Below, in pieces: positions 51,340 to 60,200 of a stretch of DNA of 64,000 bases. The stretch is from Solirubrobacter sp963848475. Its GTDB lineage: Bacteria > Actinomycetota > Thermoleophilia > Solirubrobacterales > Solirubrobacteraceae. A program made the position numbers and the translations under genes. Every line of letters starts with the position of its first letter. Within the stretch, counting starts at the first letter, position 1. The DNA lies in NCBI GenBank assembly GCA_963848475.1, contig CAWKDW010000020.1, positions 802,899-866,898 of the forward strand. Direction: 5' to 3'. Below the pieces are notes generated by a model. It worked only from the letters and a program-made list of their open reading frames with translations. It did no database searches and was not told the DNA's origin.

Positions 51340-51723
51340 TTACGAGAGAATCGGCCGCTGGCTCGCCCCGACCTCGTTCGCGATCGCCTCGGCCTCGGCC
51401 CGTGGCACGTTCTCGGACTGATCGAGGTCCTCGCAGGCGGCATTGGTCGCGTCCACGGACCGCTCGACCGCACCGGCGATGCTCGCCGCCTCACCTGCCT
51501 CCACGCCTTCGAGGACGATCTCCTGGCCTTGGACGATGTCGTTGACCCGAAGATGCCCCACCGCCGCGTGGCCCGTCACCTCCACCGTGAGGCGCGCGCT
51601 CAGGTCACGCGACCAGCGCGGGGTCGGGCTTCCCGATAGCGGGATGCGCAGTCGCACTCCGATCCGACCCGCTGGAAGCGGTTCCCCCCGGGCCGGACCG
51701 ACGATGCTGTGTCTCTCGGTCAT
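51340..51723 (-). CDS. Hypothetical protein, about 127 residues
   Basis: Starts MTERHSIVGPARGEPLPAGR and contains GVRLRIPLSGSPTPRWSRDL, LRVNDIVQGQEIVLEGVEAG and a helical end. The mixed beta then alpha pattern and balanced codon use support coding. It is not membrane-associated. I do not recognise the family. It lies downstream of the oxidoreductase gene on the same strand, about 80 bp away. Confidence 0.6.
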   Translation of the reverse strand: MTERHSIVGPARGEPLPAGRIGVRLRIPLSGSPTPRWSRDLSARLTVEVTGHAAVGHLRVNDIVQGQEIVLEGVEAGEAASIAGAVERSVDATNAACEDLDQSENVPRAEAEAIANEVGASQRPILS

Positions 51724-51804
51724 TGCTCTCCATCCCGCCGTCGCGATCCATCCCCTCCAAGCTCTTACCCGTCCACGCCGGGGCGACACGCGAAGCCGCC
51801 GATC

Positions 51805-52983
51805 TCATACGAACTGCGCCGCCGCGTGGGCCGACGCCCAAGCCCACTGGAAGTTGAAACCGCCCAGGTGGCCGCTGACGTCCAGTACCTCGCCGATGAA
51901 ATACAGGCCCGGGCTTCTCAGCGATTCCATGGTCTTGGACGACACCTCGCGGGTGTCGACGCCGCCCAGGGTGACCTCGGCGGTGCGGTAGCCCTCGGTG
52001 CCGGCCGGCAGCACCTGCCAGGCGCCGAGTCTGTCGGCGATATCGCGCAGTTCGGCCGGGGTGTATTGCTTGATCGGCTTGGAGGCGAACCAGTGCTCGG
52101 CCAGAAGGGCCGCCATCTTCTTGGTGAACACTTCGCCCAGTAGCGTCTTCAGCTCGCTGTTGGGGCGCTCGGCCCGCTGGCCCTGCAGCCATTCGAGGGC
52201 GTCGCGGTCGGGCAGCAGGTTGATCTGCACGACGTCGCCGGGGTGCCAGAACGAGGAGATCTGCAGGATGGCCGGGCCACTGAGGCCGCGGTGGGTGAAC
52301 AGGATGTTCTCGCGGAAACTCTCGTCGTTGCAGCTGACCACGCAGTCCACCGACGTGCCGGACAGTTCGGTGCACAGTTCTTTGAGCTGGCCGGAGATGG
52401 TGAACGGCACCAGGCCGGCGCGGGTGGGCAGGACGTCGTGGCCGAACTGGCGGGCGACCTCGTAGCCGAAGCCGGTGGCGCCCAGCGTCGGAACCGACAG
52501 GCCGCCGGTGGCGACCACCAGCGACTGCGAGGCGATAGGCCCCATGTCGGTGCTCAGCAGGTATCCGGTCTCAGTCTTCTCGATCTGCTGCACCGAGGTG
52601 TCCAGGCGCAGGTCGACGCCGGCCTGCCGGCACTCTTCCAGGAGCAGCTTGAGGATGTCCTTGGACTTGTTGTCGCAGAACAGTTGGCCCAGCTTCTTCT
52701 CGTGGTACGGCACCCCGTGCTTGCTGACCAGGGCGATGAAGTCCCACGGGCTGTAGCGGGCCAGGGCCGACTTGAAGAACTGCGGGTTCTTCGACGCGAA
52801 GTTGGCCGGCTCCGTGTACATGTTGGTGAAGTTGCAGCGGCCACCACCCGACATCAGGATCTTCTTGCCCGCCTTGTTGGCGTGGTCGATGAGCAGCACC
52901 TGACGGCCGCGCTCGGCGGCGGTCAGGGCGCACATCAGCCCGGCGGCACCTGCGCCGATGATCACAACGTCGGTAGAGCGCAC
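51805..52983 (-). CDS. HI0933/BaiN-type flavoprotein, Pseudomonas-like
   Basis: 392 residues. FAD-binding VVIIGAGAAGLMCALTAAER, then SGGGRCNFTNMYTEPANFAS, KKLGQLFCDNKSKDIL, ATGGLSVPTLGATGFGY, GLVPFTI and the C-terminal EVTLGGVDTREVSSKTMES are the HI0933 family. The wording of these blocks is that of gammaproteobacterial, especially Pseudomonas, members rather than actinobacterial ones, and local GC looks lower. The function is an uncharacterised NAD(P)/FAD oxidoreductase. Probably acquired by transfer, next to an arsenic island. Confidence 0.88.
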   Translation of the reverse strand: MRSTDVVIIGAGAAGLMCALTAAERGRQVLLIDHANKAGKKILMSGGGRCNFTNMYTEPANFASKNPQFFKSALARYSPWDFIALVSKHGVPYHEKKLGQLFCDNKSKDILKLLLEECRQAGVDLRLDTSVQQIEKTETGYLLSTDMGPIASQSLVVATGGLSVPTLGATGFGYEVARQFGHDVLPTRAGLVPFTISGQLKELCTELSGTSVDCVVSCNDESFRENILFTHRGLSGPAILQISSFWHPGDVVQINLLPDRDALEWLQGQRAERPNSELKTLLGEVFTKKMAALLAEHWFASKPIKQYTPAELRDIADRLGAWQVLPAGTEGYRTAEVTLGGVDTREVSSKTMESLRSPGLYFIGEVLDVSGHLGGFNFQWAWASAHAAAQFV

Positions 52984-53102
52984 AACACGTCCTCAAGCAC
53001 GGCGAATCTCGGGTCGATCCCGGCGCAGAAAGATACGAGGGCCCGGGACTCCTGCCGACTTCGGGCCGTCGGCGCCGACCCGATGCGGCCGAGCCGACGG
53101 AA

Positions 53103-53999
53103 TCAGCGCGGCTTGCGGGCGCGGATGATTGCCGAGCCCGCGGACTCGTGGACGCGGTGGGTCTCGGTGATCTCGATGTCGGCGAGGCCTGCGTCCGTGA
53201 GGTAGCGGGTGTACTCGTCGTGGGTGAGGGCGCCGGCGATGCAGCCGACGTACTGGGCGACGTCGGCTCGGGTCGCGTCGTCCATGCCCGGGTCCGCGAT
53301 GACGTCTGACACGGCGAAGCGCCCACCGGGCCTCAGCACGCGTGAAACCTCGCGCAGGACCTGGGGCTTGTCGGTGGAGAGGTTGATGACGCAGTTGGAG
53401 AGGACGACGTCGACTGAGTTGGCGGGGAGCGGGATGGCTTCGATCTGGCCCTTGAGCCAGTGGACGTTGGTGATGCCGGCCTTGGCCTGGTTGGTGCGGG
53501 CGAGGTCGAGCATCTCGTCGGTCATGTCGAGGCCGTAGGCGGTGCCGGTCGGGGCGACGCGGCGGGCGGAGAGCAGGACGTCGATGCCTCCGCCGGAGCC
53601 GAGGTCGAGCACGATGTCGCCGGCGGAGAGGTCGACCATCGCGGTGGGGTTGCCGCAGCCCAGCGAGGCGATCAGTGCCTCCTCGGGGAGTTCGTCGCGC
53701 TCGTCGCCGTAGAGGCCGCGGCCGAACAGTTCGGCCTGGTCGTCGGTGATGATCGCCGACTCGGGGTCGCAGCACCCGGCTACCTCGGTCGGGTTCGACG
53801 TGGCGAGCGCGGCTGCGGCGTAGCGCGCGCGGACGGTTTCGCGCAGCGCGTCGGAGCCTTCGGCGCAGCCGCAGCTTCCGCCGGCGGCGCGGGTCTCGCA
53901 GCACGCGGCCTTGTCGGTCGTTTCGCAGCAGCTCTCCTGGGCCGCGGGGGCGCAGCACGTGCTCGCGGTGCTGGGGGTGATGTCGGTCAGCTCAGCCAT
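53103..53999 (-). CDS. arsM: Arsenite S-adenosylmethionine methyltransferase
   Basis: 298 residues. Cys-rich N-terminus (STCCAPAAQESCCETTD, AACCETRAAGGSCGCAEG), SAM motif DIVLDLGSGGGIDVLLSARR, and the conserved arsenic-binding cysteines in SNCVINLSTDKPQVLREVSR and QYVGCIAGAL. It methylates As(III) to less retained organic forms. ATG 53999 overlaps the end of arsR by 13 nt, so arsR-arsM is one operon under arsenite-relieved repression. Confidence 0.95.
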   Translation of the reverse strand: MAELTDITPSTASTCCAPAAQESCCETTDKAACCETRAAGGSCGCAEGSDALRETVRARYAAAALATSNPTEVAGCCDPESAIITDDQAELFGRGLYGDERDELPEEALIASLGCGNPTAMVDLSAGDIVLDLGSGGGIDVLLSARRVAPTGTAYGLDMTDEMLDLARTNQAKAGITNVHWLKGQIEAIPLPANSVDVVLSNCVINLSTDKPQVLREVSRVLRPGGRFAVSDVIADPGMDDATRADVAQYVGCIAGALTHDEYTRYLTDAGLADIEITETHRVHESAGSAIIRARKPR

Positions 54000-54340
54000 G
54001 TGGTCAGCTCCTGCAGGGCGTCGGGGCGGACGTAGTAGTAGGCCCATAGGCCGCGGCGCTCGGAGTCGACGATGCCCGCGTCACGGAGCTTCTTGAGGTG
54101 GTGCGAGAGCGTGGGCTGAGAGATGTCGAACAGTGGCACCAGTTCGCAGACGCAGACCTTGCCGGCGTGCTTGCGCAGCACGTCGACCAACTGCAGGCGG
54201 ACAGGGTCGCCGAGCGCCTTCGCCACCGCGGCCATGCGCCTGGCGTGGTCTCGTTCGACGTCGGGATAGACGACGGGCTCGCAACACGGCTCACCCGCCG
54301 CTCGCTTGGTCTTCGGCTCGAGCTCAAAATCGACGGCCAT
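53987..54340 (-). CDS. arsR: ArsR-family arsenite-responsive repressor
   Basis: 117 residues. Winged helix with AAVAKALGDPVRLQLVDVLR, then KVCVCELVPLFDISQPTLSH where the CxC pair forms the arsenic site, and LKKLRDAGIVDSERRGLWAYY. An N-terminal EPCCEPV pair may add a ligand. It represses the divergent ars promoters and dissociates on As(III). TTGACA-N17-TATCCA upstream overlaps an ATTGA/TCAAT inverted repeat, its probable site. Confidence 0.95.
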   Translation of the reverse strand: MAVDFELEPKTKRAAGEPCCEPVVYPDVERDHARRMAAVAKALGDPVRLQLVDVLRKHAGKVCVCELVPLFDISQPTLSHHLKKLRDAGIVDSERRGLWAYYYVRPDALQELTTWLS

Positions 54341-54346
54341 TCATGG

Positions 54347-54441
54347 ATGGATACCGATTGAAGTGATAGATGTCAATGGAGGCGGGTCGTCCGGGAACCG
54401 GACCGGCAGATCGAAACACATCTATTTGCGTTTGTCGATGT
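54347..54441. promoter_or_regulatory. ars intergenic control region
   Basis: Minus strand: -35 TTGACA (54376-54371), 17 nt, -10 TATCCA (54353-54348). An inverted repeat ATTGA (54357-54361) / TCAAT (54373-54377) overlaps it. A second inverted repeat ACATC (54418-54422) / GATGT (54437-54441) faces arsC. Both are plausible ArsR boxes. Confidence 0.6.
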
Positions 54442-54489
54442 AACGCGCCATCCTCACCCCGTCCGCTGTCCGCTCCCGTGCGAGTCGTC

Positions 54490-55107
54490 ATGAGATACGT
54501 GCTTTTCGTGTGCAACCACAATGCCGGGCGTTCGCAGATGGCCCAGGCCTTCTTCGAGCGTCACGCTCCCGATGACATCCGTGCCGAGTCGGCCGGCTCG
54601 TCGCCCGCCCGGCAGGTCTGGCCGGCGGTCGTGGAGGCGATGGCCGAAGCCGGCATCGACCTTTCCGGACGCAGACCGCGCAAGCTGTTGCGTGAGATGC
54701 AGTTGCACGCCGACTGGGCGGTGACGATGGGGTGCGGGGACGCGTGCCCGTACGTGCCGACGACCGTCGAGGCATGGGACATCGAGGATCCGGCCGGACT
54801 GGGCATCGAGCAGGTTCGCGTGATCCGCGATCAGATCGAGGCGAAGGTGCGCGAGCTGGTCGAGACCAAGCTCGATGCGATCCGCTCGGATCCGACCGCG
54901 CATCACCTTCGGCTCCTGCACCTGCTGCCGAGTCTGGCCCAGGAGTTCGAAGCGACGCGCTCCCCGGACGAGATTCGTGCCTGCGCCGATGCGGTCCTCG
55001 CCCACTTCGACGACGCCCGCGTCCGGACGCACGCGGAGAGCCTCGCGATGCGCCGGACCCGCGAGTGCCTGCGCCGGGAGACCTGCGTCGAACTGGTGAG
55101 CGCGTGA
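54490..55107 (+). CDS. arsC: Arsenate reductase / LMW phosphatase family with C-terminal helical domain
   Basis: 205 residues. The P-loop VCNHNAGRSQMAQ has the CX5R signature with the nucleophilic Cys near residue 8; the acidic loop is WDIEDPAG. A ~70-residue three-helix region follows (LLHLLPSLAQEFEATRSPDE, CADAVLAHFDDARVRTHAES), like the extra helical domain of actinobacterial ArsC proteins. It reduces arsenate to arsenite, probably with mycothiol or thioredoxin. ATG 54490 starts the canonical RYVLFVC strand; longer in-frame starts exist. Confidence 0.9.
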   Translation: MRYVLFVCNHNAGRSQMAQAFFERHAPDDIRAESAGSSPARQVWPAVVEAMAEAGIDLSGRRPRKLLREMQLHADWAVTMGCGDACPYVPTTVEAWDIEDPAGLGIEQVRVIRDQIEAKVRELVETKLDAIRSDPTAHHLRLLHLLPSLAQEFEATRSPDEIRACADAVLAHFDDARVRTHAESLAMRRTRECLRRETCVELVSA

Positions 55108-55166
55108 ACCCGCACGTCCTGTTCGCCGACCAACTACTCGACTTGCTCAAGGAGCTCCTCCCGTGA
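55104..55166 (+). CDS. Possible 20-codon overlapping peptide ORF
   Basis: GTG 55104 overlaps the arsC stop (GTGA), and its TGA at 55164-55166 overlaps the next GTG at 55163. It encodes VNPHVLFADQLLDLLKELLP. The double stop/start overlap suits a translational relay between arsC and the next gene. It could equally be a chance ORF or the remnant of a lost gene. AAGGAG inside it is the next gene's Shine-Dalgarno. Confidence 0.35.
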   Translation: MNPHVLFADQLLDLLKELLP

Positions 55167-55827
55167 CCGGCAGCGACGGCGCCGTCGCCGTGATCACCGA
55201 CATCCACGCCAACCTCCCGGCACTGGAGGCCGCGCTCGCTCGCATCGACGAGCTGTGCGCGCCCATCGCCGAGCGCAAGATCCCGACGATCTATGGCAAC
55301 GACAATGCGATCGCGCGCGATCTCGACGACTGCGGCTGCGCGTACATCACGCCCGAGGATCGCGCCCTCGGCCAGCGTTCGGTCGCGTGGACGCTCGAGC
55401 ACACCGGCCGGTCGTCCAAGGACTCATGCGTGAATTGTCCTTCGACCTGCGCTTCGGGCTGGGCGAGCGCGACGTGCATCTGGTCCACGGCTCGCCGCGC
55501 AAGGTCAACGAGTACCTCTTCGAGGACAAACCGGCCAGCCTGTACGAGCGACTCGCCGGAGCCGAGACCGACGAGGTGCTCGTCTTCGGGCACACCCAGA
55601 AGCCGTGGATGCACAGCTACGGCGGCGTCCTGTTCGTCAACTGCGGCTCGGTCGGCAAGCCCAAGGACCGCGACCCGCGCGGCGCGTTCGCGATCCTGCG
55701 GCCCGGCGTCCAGGGCATCGAGGTCGCGATCGAGCGGGTCGAGTACGACGCCGAGGCCGTGGCTCGCGAGGTCGCCGCGGTGGGGCTGCCGACCGAATCC
55801 GCCGACAAGCTCCTGATCGCCGCGTGA
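55163..55827 (+). pseudogene. Metallophosphatase, degenerate: missing metal motif, H to Q change and frameshift
   Basis: Starts VAVITDIHANLPALEAALA like YfcE-type phosphodiesterases. The expected GDLVGYGP block is absent between ARIDEL and CAPIAE, removing metal ligands. GNxD/H reads YGNDNAIA, and the last ligand motif GHTH reads GHTQKPW. A lost base near 55431 shifts the frame (SSKD then MRELSFDLRFGLGERDVHL). VHGSPRKVNEYLF and VNCGSVGKPKD are intact. It sits inside the ars operon, where such phosphatases are common in this group. Probably inactive. Confidence 0.72.
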
Positions 55828-56555
55828 CCCAGCCACTCGCCCGGCGCCTGCTCGCCGAGTACCTGGGAAGTGCGCTGCTGGCCGCGCTGGTGATCGGTTC
55901 CGGCATCGCCGCCGCCGAGCTCTCGCAGGACACCGGCCTGCAACTGCTCGAGAATGCCGCTGCCACCGGAGCCGGACTGTTCGCGATCATCCTGATGTTC
56001 GGGCCGATCTCGGGCGCGCACTTCAACCCGGTCGTCTCGCTCGTCGACGCCGCCTTCGGCGGCATCAGCCGGCGTGACGCGCTGGCCTACATCCCGGTGC
56101 AGATCGCGGGTTGCATCAGCGGCGCGATCGTCGCCAACGGCATGTTCGCGCTGACGGCGATCAGCATCTCCACCAACCACCGGGCGAGCCCGTCGCACCT
56201 CTTCTCCGAGGTGATCGCCACCTGCGGGCTGATCCTGGTGATCTTCGCGCTCGTGCGCAGCGGCCGTGCGGCGACCGCACCGGCCGCCGTCGGCGCCTAC
56301 ATCGGCGCCGCCTACTGGTTCACCAGCTCGACCAGCTTCGCCAACCCGGCGATTAGCATCGGCCGCATGTTCTCGGATACGTTCGCGGGCATCGCGCCGG
56401 CTTCGGTGCCGCCGTTCATCGTCGCCCAGCTTGTCGGCGGCGCCGTCGCGCTGGTCCTGGTGCGGGTCCTCTACCCCGGCCTGAGCCCTGAGGAGGCCGC
56501 CGACGTGGTCGTCCCCCACGAAGCCGAACCGCGTCCGCGGGAGGCGATCGCATGA
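55824..56555 (+). CDS. MIP-family aquaglyceroporin, arsenite channel
   Basis: 243 residues with six membrane helices and two half-helices bearing the NPA-type motifs: SGAHFNPVVSLVDA (NPV) and SFANPAISIGRMF (NPA). Location between arsC genes and the absence of Acr3/ArsB match AqpS-type systems in which arsenite made by ArsC flows out by diffusion. GTG 55824 overlaps the preceding stop, and the stop overlaps the second arsC by 4 nt. Confidence 0.88.
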   Translation: MTQPLARRLLAEYLGSALLAALVIGSGIAAAELSQDTGLQLLENAAATGAGLFAIILMFGPISGAHFNPVVSLVDAAFGGISRRDALAYIPVQIAGCISGAIVANGMFALTAISISTNHRASPSHLFSEVIATCGLILVIFALVRSGRAATAPAAVGAYIGAAYWFTSSTSFANPAISIGRMFSDTFAGIAPASVPPFIVAQLVGGAVALVLVRVLYPGLSPEEAADVVVPHEAEPRPREAIA

Positions 56556-56950
56556 GCCATGTGCTGTTCGTGTGCCTGCACAACGCCGGTCGCTCCCAGA
56601 TCAGCCAGGCACTCTTCGAACGCGCCGCCGACGGGCGACACAGCGCCGAGTCGGCAGGCAGCGTCGCCGACTCGAACGGGCACGTGCATCCCGAGGTCAT
56701 CGAGGTCATGCGCGAGCTCGGCGTCGATCTCACCGACCGGCGCCCCCAGCGGCTGAGCACGGAACTCGCCCAGCGCGCCGACGTCGTGGTCACGATGGGC
56801 TGCGGGGACACATGCCCGTACATCCCGGGCAAACGCTACATCGACTGGGACCTGCCCGATCCCGCCGGGCAGCCGATCGAGGCGGTGCGCACCCTGCGCG
56901 AGGACATCGCCGGCCGGGTCAAGGCGCTGATCGAGCAACTGGACGGCTGA
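56552..56950 (+). CDS. arsC: Arsenate reductase, LMW phosphatase type (second copy)
   Basis: 132 residues, catalytic domain only. P-loop VCLHNAGRSQISQALF with CX5R, VVVTMGCGDTCPYIPGKRY and the acid loop DWDLPDPAG. It lacks the helical extension of the first copy, so the two may use different thiol partners. It is the last gene of the plus-strand ars operon; a 15-nt hairpin follows. Confidence 0.93.
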   Translation: MSHVLFVCLHNAGRSQISQALFERAADGRHSAESAGSVADSNGHVHPEVIEVMRELGVDLTDRRPQRLSTELAQRADVVVTMGCGDTCPYIPGKRYIDWDLPDPAGQPIEAVRTLREDIAGRVKALIEQLDG

Positions 56951-56955
56951 TCATG

Positions 56956-56970
56956 CGGCGCTCAGCGCCG
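56956..56970 (+). terminator. Short GC hairpin ending the ars operon
   Basis: CGGCGCT-C-AGCGCCG is a perfect 7-bp inverted repeat 5 nt after the arsC stop, without a T-tract. Possible terminator. Confidence 0.4.
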
Positions 56971-57228
56971 TACCGGAACGGGGGCTGCCGATGGCCTGCG
57001 CGTAAGCCCACCAACCGATGCCCCCGATCTCACTTGTCGCAACTTCACGCCGCTGATAAAAGCGTGGCTGGGACGAGCGGCCTGGAGAGGGCCGGATCGA
57101 CAAATACCGCGTTTGGGGCGCGGGGAATCCGTGCGCTCGACAGGAGCTGTCGAGCCACGGGCATCCGCACCGCGGGAAGGCAGCGAGGGCTGAGAGACCC
57201 TCGTTCACGAAGGCAGGAGGAGGTCGGG
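56971..57228 (+). ncRNA. Gene-free structured leader upstream of the secreted ThuA protein
   Basis: No convincing coding frame. It contains a strong stem at 57129-57160: CCGTG, bulged C, GCTCGACAG, loop GAG, CTGTCGAGC, CACGG (14 bp). A second stem follows, CGAGGG/CCCTCG, around 57183-57203. AGGAGGAGG at 57215-57223 is the ribosome-binding site. Composition is lower in GC than the neighbours. A long 5' UTR or cis-regulatory RNA is possible; I cannot match it to a known riboswitch class. Confidence 0.35.
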
Positions 57229-60200
57229 ATGGATCACAGGCTGGCAAGGCGCTCGCTTCGCGAGGCCCGGTCACGCGGGCGCGGCGCTCGGTGCGGGATG
57301 GTGCTGCTGCTCACGTTCGCCCTTACTTTCGCCGTGACCTGCACGGCGAGCGCGGCGGACCCGTACAAGGTGCTGGTGCTCACCAAGAACGCGTCGGTCG
57401 GTGCCGCGGAGGGCGTGGCCGCGCTGCAGGCGGGGGCGCCGCCGGAGGCGACGTTCGACGTCTCGAGCGATGCGAGCGAATTCACCGACGTCGGCCTGGC
57501 TCCGTATCGGGCGGTCGTGTTCTTGAACACGACGGGTGACGTGCTCAGCGACTCGCCAGCAGTCGGCGTTCGAGCGCTACTTCCATGGTGGCGGCGGATT
57601 CTTCGGGATCGGCGCCGCGATCGAGGCCGAGCCGGGCTGGGAGTTTCTGTCCGACCTGCTCGGCACGCGCGCGAGCGGCATGACGGATGCGCAGCAGGCG
57701 ACGGTCAAGGTCGCCGATCGCGGCCATGCCGCGGGTGGCAAGGCGCTGCCGGAGCACTGGCAGCACACTGATCGCTGGTACAACTTCACGAGCAGCGTTC
57801 GAGGTGTCTCGCACGTGATCGCGACCGTGGATGAGACGACCTACACGGGCGGGACGATGGAGGCCAATCCGGCCAACGGCGTCCGGCAGCCTCCCGCCGA
57901 GCACCCGATCATCTGGTGCAAGGACTACCAGGGCGGCCGCTCGTTCTACACCGGCATCGGGAACACCGCGGCGAGCTTCGACGGCGCCGAGGTGCGCGCG
58001 CACCTCGCGGGCGCGGTGACCTGGGCGGCGGGCATGGCGAGCCCGATCTACAGCGATTGCGGCGCGACGGTGCTGGCCAACTACCAGCAGGTCAAGATCT
58101 CGGCGCCGCCGAACCTCAACGAGCCGATCGGCTTCGACCAGTTCCCGGACGGGCGGATCATCCAGACCGCACGCGGGGGTCAACTGCGGCTCCACGATCC
58201 CGCGGCCGGGACCACGAAGGTGATCGCCGATTTCTCCAGCGCGAGCCTGCCGACGACGCTGCAGGTCTACACCAATAGCGAGGACGGACTCTACGGTCCA
58301 GCGGTCGATGCCGACTTCGCGACCAACCACTGGGTGTATCTGTACTACGCGCCGCAGACCGTCCGGATCCGCAAGTGCGACGGGACGATGGCGGATGTGA
58401 CCACGCCCAACGGCAGCGCGCCGACGGTCGCGGCCGATCCGTGCGTCTGGACCGACACCTGGACCGGGTACTTCCAGCTCTCGCGCTTCAAGTTCGTCGA
58501 CGGCGAGAACCCGTCGCTGGACTTCGACTCCGAGCAGAAGATCCTGCAGGTCAGCAACAACCGCGGGGCGTGCTGTCACGTCGCGGGCGACATCGACTTC
58601 GACAAGCACGGCAACCTGTGGTTGGTCACCGGCGACGACACGCCGGCGGGCGGCGGCAACTCCGGTGGCTTCTCGCCGCACAACGACATGAAGACCAACG
58701 AGTCGCAGGTGTTGCGCGTCAACGGCGCGACCGGCGGCACGTTCACGCTGAGCTTCAACGGCCAGACGACAGCGCCGATCGCCTATGACGCGACCAGCGC
58801 GGTCACGCAGGCGGCGCTGGAGGCCCTCAGCAACATCGCCCCGGGCGACGTCGTGGTCAGCGGCAACGCGATCAACGCGGGCAATCAGACCGTGTCCTTC
58901 CGCGGCGCCTACAGCGAGACCAACGTCGCGCAGATCACCGGCGGCGCGGCCGGCCTGACGGGCTCGAGCCCGTCGGTGGCGGCGACGACGGCGGCCAACT
59001 CGGAGGGCGGTCTCTACAACGCGCCGTTCGTCGACGCCCGCCGCTCGGCACAGAACACGAACGACCTGCGCGGCAAGGTGCTGCGGATCAAGGTCGGAGC
59101 GGACGGCACCTACACGATCCCGGACGGCAACCTGTTTGCCCCGGGCACGGCCAAGACGCGTCCGGAGATCTACGCGATGGGTTTCCGCAACCCGTTCCGG
59201 ATCCAGGTCGACGAGAACGACGTCGCCTACGTCACCGACTACTCGCCGGATTCCAACGTCCCGGAGAACTTCCGCGGCCCGGCGGGCACCGGTCGGGTGG
59301 AGATCGTGCGCAAGCCCTCCAACTACGGCTGGCCGCTGTGCTATTCGCCCGACCTGCCGTATTACCGCTGGGACTTCAACACCTCGTCGCCGCTCGACAA
59401 CCCGCCGATGCACTACGAGTGCGACAACCCGACGCGGGGGCCGCAGAACTCGTCGCGCTGGGTTCGCGACGGCGGTCCGTCCGTCGAGCCGGGCCTGGAG
59501 TACGCGCCCCCGATCACCCAGCCGGACATCTGGTACGCCTACCGCGACAACGCCAACCCGCCGCTGGGCACACCGTGCCTGGCGTCCTATGACGGCTCGG
59601 GCGGCACTTGCCCGCAGCTGTTCCCGGAGCTGTTCACCGGCGGCGTCGCGCCGCATGGAGCGGCGAAGTACCACTACGACCCGAGCAATCCGAACCCGGC
59701 GAAGTTCCCGCCGTACTACGACAACTCGGTCTTCTTCGGCGAGTTCGGCCAGGACACCCTGCGCGAGATCCGCCTGGACTCGCAGAACAAGGTGTTCAAG
59801 ATCAACCCGCTGCTCGACTGCGGCGCCGTTTCGGCGAACTCCCCGTTCACGTTCGAGTGCGACAACCCGATGGACATGCAGTTCGGTGCCGACGGTGCGT
59901 TCTACCTGCTGACCTACGGCGACGGCTTCTTCTCCGCCAACGCGGATGCGGGTATGTACAAGTGGGAGTACGTCAAGGGCCAGCGGGCGCCGCGGGGCGT
60001 GCTGACCACCGATCGCACCAACGGCGGGCTGCCGCTGACGGTGCAGTTCTCCTCGGCCGGCACCAGCGATCCGGACCCGGGCGACGCGATCATGATCGAA
60101 TGGGACTTCGGCGACGGCTCGCCGATCTCCACCGAAGCCGATCCGTCGCACACCTACACGCAGCCCGGCGTCTACACCGCCAAGCTGACGGTGAAGGACT

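Noticed and set aside
57090..57228. c-di-AMP (ydaO-type) riboswitch upstream of the secreted protein
   Set aside because: Stems and GGGGAAUCC-like strings are present, but the conserved ydaO sequence blocks could not be aligned by eye.
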